DNA of 64,000 nt from Ptychodera flava (Eukaryota > Hemichordata > Enteropneusta > Ptychoderidae). Location: contig NW_027248277.1 in assembly GCF_041260155.1 (NCBI RefSeq), positions 6,011,910 to 6,075,909 on the forward strand. Reading direction: 5' to 3'. A program made the position numbers and the translations under genes. Below the pieces are notes generated by a model. It had not been told where the DNA came from, searched no databases, and was given only the letters and a program-made list of their open reading frames with translations. Of this stretch, positions 13,701-23,900 are shown piece by piece. Each line of letters starts with the position of its first letter. Position 1 is the stretch's first letter.

Positions 13701-15425
13701 GGTTTTATTCTTCTTCACAATGTATGATGAAATACAAAGTAATGACAAAGCAACGCCCAATTCGCTGTTCATAGTACAAACCCACTCTTTAAATGATTCA
13801 AGCGTATTCGCTTTTATAAAAATAATACAGTTTTTATCGTATCGAAGATAATATAAGATCGGGCTTTCCCCATCGAGGAAACTTTCTCTGCACTGTTCGC
13901 TCATGAACACAATTCAACTTACCCCTGGTATAACATGTCCTGTCTGTAATAACATCACACATTAGACAAATACAGGCCTTATGGACAAGTTGGGTATTAG
14001 CCATTTTAACATGGGTGAGGAAATACGACAAGAAATATTTTACAATCGATTAAAAAGTAAAAAATTGCATCATGGAATATTTCAACAGCTACTGCTAACA
14101 ACGCTTGATCACCTATTTCAACAAAATATGATAGTAAAAGGCGAATAATCGATCGATGTGTTCTTTTAAATAACAATCAACTACAGACTTTCTAATTTGA
14201 AACTTTATTGTTCCCAGTAATCACCATTCACCGAGTATCATGATTAGTGTCCCGGTTGCTTAGCAACAAACACTATTTATATGAATATGATAAGAGTGGC
14301 TTCATCAAAAGCTGCAGCCAATCTACATGTTACGCACTGTCGACGCTGGCTTTCCAAGTGTCAATCATACCTTCACTACACCATCTCGAATACATATTCA
14401 GTGAAAACTTTGTATTGCCTTAACAAATGATTAGGTCCAATAAAATACATCTGCATTTCCGGTAACCCAACTACCCCATTGAAAACTCTCCGACCTAACT
14501 TTTTTGCGTTTTGAAAAATCACGGGACGCATGATCTTGCCAAATTTTGCTGTTGGTGATGGGTCACACCTAGATAAAAACGAATAATTTATGATTCCCGA
14601 CCGAACAACTTAATCACCTAGGAATTATAAACGGCGACAGACAATATGTGTATACCTTGTTAGTACGCGAACTTCGTAATCGTTAGCGATTCAGAGGGGC
14701 ACACATAAGTAAGGGCTGATTAATATGTATACCCAGAGGACGTTAGCGACAAAAGTTACCGATGTTTAGGGTACAAAGGTCAGTTGAAGCGCCCAGCAAG
14801 TAAACGAGGGAGGCTTTGTGAATACGAGTAAGGTTGATTAGAATATAGAGTCAGGAGCGCATAGCGTTGGGACTTGGCATCTGGGAATAACAGCTTTTTG
14901 GCGTGTAGAGATCGACTGCTTTTCTCATTGATTTGTGGCTGGTCAGCCTCTAGAGTCATCGATGTCAGGTGTGTAAGCGCGGTGTTTCTGAGGAAATGGA
15001 GTTAGGCTGGGAAAACGAGAAATATGGTCAATAGGAGTAAGATGCATGGTTCATACGACATTTCTGAGGGCACATTGTGGACTCAAACCTAATATCTAAC
15101 CAGTCAAATTTCGTTGCTATAGCGCTCTATTGTAAGATAATGCACACGATAGGCAAGCTGTATGGCGTTATCTTGAACAAAAGCTTCCATTTTCAACTCT
15201 ATCTGCTTACCTTCCAGCCATTCATTTTATTTAGATCGAAGTAACACTCTCTCTGGTCAACCTTTCTAAGCCACTAAATCCGTCAGAGTTCCTCATTACC
15301 TGTTGATCTGATGGTAACTTATCGAATCTCTTTCAGAAGAATCTCATGCAATGGTTACTGCGTCAAATTCTGCAGCTGTGTTTGGATTGGTCGCGACTGT
15401 GTTCGCCATGTGGTGCAGCATTTGA
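9572..15425 (+). CDS. Small secreted, membrane-anchored protein of unknown function (4 exons, 249 aa)
   Basis: Predicted exons 9572-9629, 10068-10469, 13042-13242 and 15337-15425. All introns have GT-AG borders and the same phase (1), and the frame closes exactly at TGA. Residues 1-19 (MKTFGIIAVVVGLSSIVGG) look like a signal peptide. Residues 20-154 form a beta-rich segment resembling a CARDB/Ig-type sandwich, with LYLSDNEDL, a late CDAYNRLCLKVEL stretch and NCGG at its end. Residues 155-221 are an acidic, Gly/Asp-rich linker with two similar RDPD phrases. The last 30 residues contain a hydrophobic stretch (VFGLVATVFAMW), so the protein is probably GPI-anchored or membrane-tethered outside the cell. 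I do not recognise the family, and the CARDB-like fold is inference. An alternative last exon may lie at 15745-15941. Confidence 0.7.
10068..10469 (+). CDS. Exon 2 of the small secreted protein: beta-sandwich-like domain
   Basis: Acceptor TCTGGCAG precedes, donor GTGAGA follows. The 134 residues are rich in Thr/Ile/Val alternation typical of beta strands. Cysteines in the second half (ECDAYNRLC, VDCIN, INC) could form disulfides. Codon and GC use is clearly richer than the flanking introns. Confidence 0.8.
10687..10772. repeat. TTA then TTG trinucleotide repeat in intron 2
   Basis: Imperfect TTA repeats pass into TTG repeats; intronic to the small secreted-protein gene. Confidence 0.9.
10917..11060 (+). 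mobile_element. End fragment of a G-rich Harbinger-like element
   Basis: TAA followed by GGCTGCATTCAC, then several G runs. The same terminal motif ends the element at 47914-49393. No matching right end was found nearby, so it appears truncated. Confidence 0.5.
13042..13242 (+). CDS. Exon 3 of the small secreted protein: acidic Gly/Asp-rich linker
   Basis: Acceptor CAAACAG and donor GTGAGT, phase 1 on both sides, so it can be skipped without breaking the frame. The sequence starts GNGEGQGNGG and includes two similar segments, TVRDPDEEG and AIRDPDLGQ. It looks like a flexible stalk. Confidence 0.65.
13348..13870 (+). repeat. Pair of about 75 bp direct repeats in intron 3
   Basis: Two diverged copies, at about 13348-13425 and 13796-13870, share GCGTATTCGC and TTTTATC segments in the same order. 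They look like remnants of a duplicated or transposed unit. Confidence 0.5.
15337..15425 (+). CDS. Exon 4 of the small secreted protein: hydrophobic C-terminus
   Basis: Acceptor TCTCTTTCAG, in phase with exon 3. Encodes a short hydrophilic lead, a hydrophobic run (AAVFGLVATVFAMW) and a stop after CSI. The absence of a basic cytoplasmic tail favours a GPI signal over a classic transmembrane segment. Confidence 0.65.
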
Positions 15426-15744
15426 ACAACTCACAATGTATATCCATTCATGGTGAGTACGGACAATGGCATCCATCGCCCATGGTTAGAAAGATGCAGC
15501 TGATAGCAAAGAAAATGTTTACAGTGGACTTCTCATTTTGAAAATGAATAATGTCAAATCTAGTGAATGTAAGTGATGCTTCCAAATGACACAGGCTCAG
15601 AATATCAAGACAACTCAGTCAAATGAGCACAAGCTTTTTTCAGACCCAGATTTTCAAAATGCAGTGCGCCATCAAATACATGTCATGATAGTTTGTTGGT
15701 ATATTGCTGTGAACTTTAAATCAATTTTCTTTTTTTTTTCACAG

Positions 15745-15941
15745 ATTATCACATGGTTAAGATTCGATTAAACGGCTTACTGTCATACTTATGTAAATAT
15801 GTGGAGCTCCTTAGGATGCTCCGATATATCGACTGGACAGTCACGGTTAAATTGACAACGAGTTTATTCCTTAGCATAGTTGTTTTGGCTGTCCTTGCAA
15901 CCACTACGTATTATGACGGCACTATGGATGACAAAGAATGA
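15745..15941 (+). CDS. Possible alternative last exon with a transmembrane segment
   Basis: A long polypyrimidine tract ending TTTCACAG precedes 15745. Joined to the exon 3 donor (phase 1), the frame stays open for 66 codons to TGA. It encodes a hydrophobic segment (TTSLFLSIVVLAVLATTTYY) and an acidic end DGTMDDKE. Used in place of exon 4, it would replace the anchor of the protein. There is no transcript evidence, and it could be chance. Confidence 0.35.
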
Positions 15942-16539
15942 GACACATTCGGCATATTTAGAACATTTTGCAAAACGCTGGGCTACCTTTCTCTTGGGGA
16001 GTAATGAGTAATTGTACCATCATCGGGGAATTCGTACAAAAGACCCGCTTGGATGATCTTGAATAGTGATGCAGCTCATCGTGGACCCAGTGTTGTTCAG
16101 TCTTGACTCACATTCGATAAAACGTGTCTTGTTTAAAGAATGACTCCGTTCCCGAAACATACTTTTGGTTCAAATGTTTAAAACTCTAAGATAGTGTCAC
16201 AGTTTTGGAAGTTTACCGATGACTTCTCCCGCCTAACACCATTTCACACGACAGGGGAGCTGCTTGATGTAAAAATGAAACAGTGAAGCAAATATATGTA
16301 GATTAATTAATTAATTAATTAATTAAATCGACACAATAACGTTCACATCAGCCGTTCTTGCGTAATAAATCTGCACACTCATTCATGATTATGATAAATA
16401 TACATAAGTGACATTTAGGAGGATATATCCTTCTATAAAATATCTCTCAGATGGAAGACCGGTTTGAACCGGCTCTGACTGGTTTGCAATCTGTTTAAAG
16501 TGGTCAGTTGTCCATGGAGGGATTCAAAGTGATTTTTTA
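15942..16539. other. Intergenic, no gene
   Basis: No supported coding sequence. Contains a short ATTA microsatellite at about 16299-16325. Confidence 0.5.
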
Positions 16540-16773
16540 TATAACACTATTGGAACTAATTTGGGATAATTGGATTTTCATATTTTTCGAATTTCTCAAA
16601 AGTGTTAGGTGCCGTATAGCTGAATGTTGTTATAATAATAATAATAATATTGCAAATTACTCATAAATTCAAGTGTGTAATGTAAAAAGAAAAGCAGATG
16701 AGATTATATTTGTAGATTAAATCGGCATTACTTCACAATCCAATTATCCCAAATTAGGTCCAATCGTGTTATA
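16540..16773. mobile_element. Small inverted-repeat transposon (MITE), copy 1
   Basis: About 30 bp terminal inverted repeats: TAACACTATTGGAACTAATT at the left, and at the right the inverse of a TATAACACGATTGG start, both followed by the TGGGATAATTGGA core. The interior carries AAAGTGTTAGGTGCC and GAAAAGCAGATGAG. A second copy is at 48381-48590. It is too small to code for anything. Confidence 0.85.
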
Positions 16774-18050
16774 CACGTATCAGATGATTTTTTCCCAATA
16801 TTTTCTTTAACTTACATATGCAAATTAGCATGGATTTTTGAGAAGCTGGAAGAAGTATTTAATTCTGTATCATCTGTATCATCTAATGTTATTTTAATTT
16901 TGCTCAGCTTGAGCTTCTCAAAAGTTTCTCTTCTCAGCTTGATGCCAAATTGTCGTCCCGCTCTGTATGTTTCCTTTTTAACCCTCCATAAAAATAGTGT
17001 TTACAGTATGTACCTTGTCCGGGACCTGTAAATGTGCCTTTTCGTTACAATGCTTTGAACAGAAGTGCTTCTCTCACTTTAACCAATTTTAACTGCTGGT
17101 GAGATATGAACTTGGCAGGATGAAATCCAAAAGCCCCCTTCTTAGATATCATTTACTCCAGCAATTTTAAGAGACCTGATGGCGGGTACAGCTCGGCTTA
17201 ATTTATTGCTAATTGCATAGAGCACCACATACTTCACAAAAACACCAAGTAATCGTTTATTAAATGTTAGTGGCGGCAGTATGCTGTAGCAATCCAAACT
17301 GTGAAAAAAGAAAGGTATCTTCGTTCTTAATATAACCCGAAAATAGGTAACTTAGTTAAAAATGGAAATCTGATATACATTCAACAAATAAAAGTCTCTA
17401 TCGCCAGACGGAACTATAGACAAAGGATAGGAGAGCCATCGCACGATAAGGCAGAGAAAAGATATTATGACCAACAATAGACTTGCTCGAGAAATTGTTT
17501 CATAGTACTCAAAACGCGCGGTGGACGGGCGAGTAGGTAGAGAATGTATGACATGCTACGACAGTGTCTTATACTCGCTGTCTCTTGACACTGTGATTTT
17601 CAGTGTACAGGAACAAAATGGCCGCGGCTCTCACGAGATTTCCTCCCTCGTACTGAAATTTAATAAAAGGTGGTTTACACCAAAAAAGGTGGTTACATAA
17701 ATACGTCCCAGTGTGGGGTGGAAGAACTCAACGCTTGTAAACTATAAAATTGTCATCGAGGAGTGTCAATAATGGTTTCATACAGGAAAGTAGTACAAAG
17801 AAGTACATTTTTGCTGTCAACGAAAGAAAGCTCACCATATGAGATTTACCTATGATCCAACAACATTTTGGAAATTTCGAACATCTGCAGTGTTCGTGGA
17901 AGAAGGCACTGTTGAATTTTATATAGTGTTAGAAATGCTACATCGATGACAGATCACTGGAAAAACATATCTTTGTCTATTGATTGTCATGGTGAAAGAA
18001 AGTTGAAAAAAATATCTCGATCCTTCGAGCACTTTAACATCTGCGCGTTT
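16774..18050. other. Intergenic, no gene
   Basis: AT-rich with no recognisable coding exon or repeat. Its right part borders the segment that is duplicated at about 29.68 kb. Confidence 0.45.
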
Positions 18051-18843
18051 TAATTGCATATTATTTAAAGTGAAAGAAATCAGACATTGACATACTCTGT
18101 CGTTTCATTCGAGCTTTATTACGACAGAAAATCCCTGATCTTTATGACAAAAAGCCTCTTAGCTTTTACAAAATAATATTGGCACAAACATCATCGTACA
18201 GAATGTTTCTTGATACCACATACAGTGACTGCTATTTACTCTGTATTGTGTTCAGTATGATAAGAACTTGTCGATATAAGTCTGGATATGGAAGTCATAC
18301 ATAATAAAATCATTCACGTTGCTGAACAGATGTGTCGATTCGTCTAATCTTATGAATATAATAAGTCACACAGTCTTGTCCTTGTTCCAATTAACCAAAA
18401 GGCAATATATAGATCAATTTTCCCCAGTTAGAAACATTATGTCACTTTATCTAATAATGCAGATCGGCGTGTGAACTGAATGTGTATATTGAACACCATG
18501 TCAAAGTGTCTTTGACTCCACTTAAACTAAACTGCCAACATATGGTGCAATAGCGAAAATGGGAAAGAAAGTTCGAAAGATTATGCCTTATTCTTAATTT
18601 GGGCAAAATCCAATTATCATATCATAAAATGGGATACTGATAACTTTTATTTAATGCTTTGTTAATGAGTGTATCAAAAATTAAGGCATTTAAGTTGTCA
18701 TTTAATGTCACTGATAACAATCGAGGTACCGTTGATATCATTGAACGTGTCACCGAAGAAAGAGACCACATGTTTATAGAAGAATATGTACTCTTTGTCA
18801 AATAATGGGCACCTGCAAGATAAGTGTCGTCATGGTTTAGTTC

Positions 18844-18849
18844 TTTATT
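18844..18849 (-). promoter_or_regulatory. Polyadenylation signal of the acyl-CoA dehydrogenase gene
   Basis: AATAAA on the minus strand about 43 bases after the stop codon. This is a plausible distance for a very short 3' UTR. Confidence 0.45.
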
Positions 18850-18891
18850 TGAGGTAACAGATTTCAAAGGAAGAAATCAAACATGGAGACA

Positions 18892-18991
18892 TCACTTCTT
18901 CTTCTTCTTCGTCGGTGTAGGTAATGATCCCATATACTTGGAGATAATCGTCAACATTACCTCGTCTGCTCCACCTCCGATTGACATTAAC
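18892..18991 (-). CDS. Acyl-CoA dehydrogenase exon 9: C-terminus
   Basis: Acceptor TTGAACAG. Encodes RLMSIGGGADEVMLTIISKY, then GSLPTP and a lysine tail, then TGA. Confidence 0.93.
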
Positions 18992-20856
18992 CTGTTCAAA
19001 ATAAAATACAATGGATTAACTATCATCTGTGATCTTATTTCAAAATCTTTGTTTGGCGTTTTGTGTTTTCATTATTCGAAATAATGTAAAATTACTGAAG
19101 GCTCATCAACACAGCCTGTCTCTGTGCAGCCAGAACCGTTTTTGTAAGAAACAGACTTTATTTCCAGACCAAAATTCGTCTCAGGCTGTTTTTAATAACA
19201 TTGCAAATCACATGAATTCAGGCTAAGGTAGTCTGATTTAATTTGGATGGCTAAATTTCTCCCGGGTACGAAAGAAAACAGAAAAATTGTAGACATGTAT
19301 CAAGGTACAACAATGATATAGCTTTAAATTCATACCAATAAATTATATTGATCAATCAAATTTCATTGAAGATAAATGAATTTTGAACAAACTGGGCAGC
19401 AAAAGCATTTTGGTTATCAATATCAGTGATTTGTAATCTATAAATTTTCGAAAGCACTTTAATTTTGTGAATGACTTCGACTTTTTAAGAAAGAACACGT
19501 AAGCAGTAATAAGTACAGAAGGTCAACCGTATGCCTTGTCTATGTTTGAATAATGTACAGTTTGAGCTCAAGTGATCTGGATTTTCTTTTGCTCAGTGCT
19601 TTTTAAAATAATAAAGGGTATCACTGGATCTCACCATGAGCAATGCTGAAAAGAACAATTGGATACTGTTTATTTCAATGATGGGGGAAAAGAAGGAACA
19701 CCCCACATACCTGAAATCCCTGTAGTATCTGCTGATGAGCACATCATCTGTAAAACCCATTCCACCCCAGTATTGCAGACAAGCATCGGCTGTTTCTCTG
19801 ACTAACCTTCCACTTTTCAGCTTAGCCATGGAGGCAAGTCTAGTGATGTCCTTACCCTGAAGGTACATGGCTGCAATGGTGGAGATGAAAAACAAAAGTA
19901 AAAATGAATATTTAATAGCTTTTTTGTTTGCCACAAAATAAATATATGAACCCTTTTGCCTTATGTAGTGATCAAATATCGAATTAGATTTCATAGAGGG
20001 ATCAAATGTGAAACTGGATATTTGGACTCTGAAAAAATTCATGTTGTGGCTTGAATTCCAAGTCAACAATACAGCTCCTTTTTGCGTGTGTCCTCATTTC
20101 ACAAATTTACATTAAGGTTATTCATATCGATAGAATAATTGGGCAATTATTTTCACTGTCCATGACAACCTTCCTTTCTTGGGGTCCATGGCAGTAAAAG
20201 TCAACATTTGGTACAAATGTTAATGATAATAATCAGGGTTTTGTGACACATACATCTAGTTTGGTAAGAGTCACATAATAATTTATTTGTACTCACCTGT
20301 GGCACGGTATATCAAAGACCTTAAGAGTTCCAGTTCTGTCTCAAGTTCAGCCAGTCTGAAATGTACGGATTGATTGTCAAGGATGGACTTTCCAAATGCT
20401 TTCCGCTGTTTGGTGTAGTTAATTGTCTCTGATATCATATCCTGTATTGGAAGTAACACTGTGAAGAAGAAAAAACAAAACATATACTTTTAGTTTTCAT
20501 GTAGTTTCAGTGTGATCACTTTTCAATTTCTACAATAAGAATCCGAAATCCGAAATCCGAAACTTTTATTACACAAAAATTTCGCATCTTTCTTTTTCAG
20601 TTGAATCTTTTACATGTACTGTTTCCGATAATACTTGACGTCACAAAATAAATACAGCCAGCTGGGACGTAACATTGTATTCTATTTTCCAACCATACAA
20701 ATAATAGTGTTGAGCTAAGAATCCTTTCACTTCAGTCTGAAGATTGCAGGATGGTGAAGTAATTTTTGTTATTATTCATACCGCTCCGAGCACTGTAATT
20801 TCCCACGAGGACACACACGGACACACAGACACAGTCACAGACAGACAGACACATAC

Positions 20857-20921
<65 letters not shown>

Positions 20922-23900
20922 GAAGTAAAGAGATGTCCTCGTGGGAAATTACAGTGCTCAATGTTAAAGCAGAGCTTTATAAATAAATAAACAGATTACC
21001 TCAAGTACAAAGTAATGAAATCTATTCCTTAAGTTTCATGCATCTTGCAATCCTCAGATAGAAGTGAAAGGATTACTAGCTCGACACTCTAACATATATG
21101 ATTGGGACGAACCTTTCTATTTGTAGGTGGTGTTAAAATTCGATAAATAATATTTGTTTTGGTGGCGACATTTTGAAACCAACTCAGAGCGTCTGTTTAA
21201 CAGTGTAGATTTGTCAGCATTGATAATGTGCAGCTTTTCTGATATACAAAAATTACATCGCTTGTTCATGTTAGAGTAGCTCAATTCTTTATCAATGATT
21301 GACCATGAAATGTCGAATATTCGATAAATCAAATGCAGATATTGTCCTCAGCAAATATAGTTTGCTTTTTAACCCTTTTTATATGCTGAATTATGCTTAT
21401 TTCAACAGAAGTTGGGGGTTAAGTAATCGGAGACACATCCTAGGATATAACATCATTGCTTAGGACCTCATGATGCTGCTCTAAAAACCCAAGGAGGCAG
21501 TTATCATGTAAAGATTAGGGCCTTGAGATCATGATAAAATGAGCGTTTTTGTTGTGGTTAATGTCAATGTATCCAAACTTAGATGAATTGCTCACCTACG
21601 CATGCCATCAAAATTCTTTCCACCTGGAATTGCAACATCTGGTATGTAAATCCCATGCCCTCTTGTCCAATCAGATAGCTCTGTGGTATTCTGACGTCTT
21701 CAAAGTAAATTTCAGCAGTGTCTGAGGAGTTCATTCCTAGCTTCTTAATTTCCCTGGACTTGGTGACACCTGATGAACCGTACACCCAGTAATGTTGTAG
21801 AATATGTCACACAATATTTGGCACTAATTTTATCCGATATCTTGAACTTAAAATATTTGATTCACTCCATAAGTCATATCGGAGTACTCAATGTTCAGAT
21901 AGTCCATACAACCCTCCCTGTATTCTAGATGAATTGTTGATGGTGGCTTTGAATTACTGTCTGGACTTCAAGCATTGTAAATATTATAAACGCAGTATTT
22001 AATGGTAAATACAGCCTGTAATTCTATAATAGGAATGGTGAATGGAAGACTTAAGTAGTGTTTGTCAATAAAACAATACAGCGCACTCAAATAACAAGTA
22101 TACCACTCGATTTTGACCGTTTCACTCATACGCAAGATTGATATCGAGAACCTGTTAATTCTACCAAGTTCTCATCGTATACCCTTGCCTTTGGTGTAAA
22201 TTATTACTTGAATAATGAACAAAAGGTGTCTTGATTTAAGTTTTTAACCCTTTCATCCCTACTATACTTCGTGTAGGTTCAGCCATCTCAGTGAAAACAA
22301 TGTAAATATATCAAAATTTGATTGTGAAAGGCCTAAACGGTATTCGATTCAACAGAGCAATGATAAGACTTTCAAAGAAATGCAAGCCCAACTCGCCAAG
22401 AGTTTGAACTTTTAGTTATCAAGATTCGAAAATTGAGCAATGTTTCAACTACAGTTTCTCCTTCACAGAATACAGGTTGTATGTGGAACTGAATTTGTTG
22501 TGAAGTGATTCATTTTCCAGAACAAGCAATCACTAATCAACAACAACAATAACAATGTATGGCATGGCTGTAATGTTTCCCGCATTTTTAACTCAAATAT
22601 CCGGGTTTTGATAGTACTCCAGGACAGAAACAGGTCTGCAGTGAAATTGACTGATGACGCACTGAAGTTCAAAGATGTTAATGAAAAATTGTTACATGTT
22701 CTATTGGTAGTGATGTTTTACCTTTGGTATCAAGGGGAACACAGATCATTGATTTATTCAGATGCGGGGGCCCATCACCAGTGTTAGCCAGCAAGCACAT
22801 CCAATCTGCTTGAATCCCATTGGTTATCCACATCTTACCACCATTGATGATGTAATCACCGCCTTTCTTGACTGCTGTGGTTTTGATGCCTGGATAGTGA
22901 AATTTCTAGCGGATAATCTAAACTTTAGGCAAGCCTGAATAGTAATACGACACTGCTGAGCATTTCAAAAATTCAGTTTTAACATAACATGTAATAGTGT
23001 CTTCTGGAAGGAGGGGGATCTAGCATTGTCTACGTGTGCTTTGTTTATTCAGTGAATCAGCACGATCAAACTCTCACATAATATGAAATCCATTAACTTA
23101 TTCCAATATACCATACAGTTAATTTACACTCGAGGATAAAAGATTGAGTGATTAATTGGTAAAGGAACGCATGCATATAAGTTAGTTCTCTGTGAGTCAA
23201 AAACTGTACGGTATATCTCCCTGCCTTTCTCATCGATAAAAAGCTTGGCATACCGGGTGATTATCTGGATATTTTGTACTTTCTTCCGACCAAACACATT
23301 AGGAATTTATGATTTTAATCTAAAGTACACAAAGTGGTAAAATTAGGGCATGAGTTAAAACAAACAATATTTTTGTGATGATTTGTTCGCAATGCGAACA
23401 ACCTTGCTATTTTTGTGAAAGTTTCATTGTTTGAGAATCAAGTTCAGAAATATGCTGTCTTTGTTCTATGAGATTCAACAATTTGAAATATCTTAATGTC
23501 GAATTGGGCGGGTATGGGTACAAGAAATACATGTCATTCTCAAAATTAACAGTTGTATTTATGGTATATAATTAGGTTTTGTTCATGCTTGATGGACGAT
23601 CGACCTGACGAGAGAGATTTTGAGAACGTTTCTGATGACCTTGAAGTGTGTAATACCGAGTCTTTGTCGCTCAAAACAAACATTCAGTACATAGTTTTTG
23701 TTTTATGACAAGTCGGCCCTTTATATTGGCCCTGTAAGTTTATATCTTGTAAGAATGTTAGTTCGCTTTGTACAGTAGCAGTGTTACCTACTAGCCACAT
23801 CTGAACCACTTCCAGTTTCACTGACTCCAAGACAAGCAACCATCTCTCCTTTGATGGTAGGTTCTAAAAACAGCTTCTTTAATTCATGGGAACCAAAACT

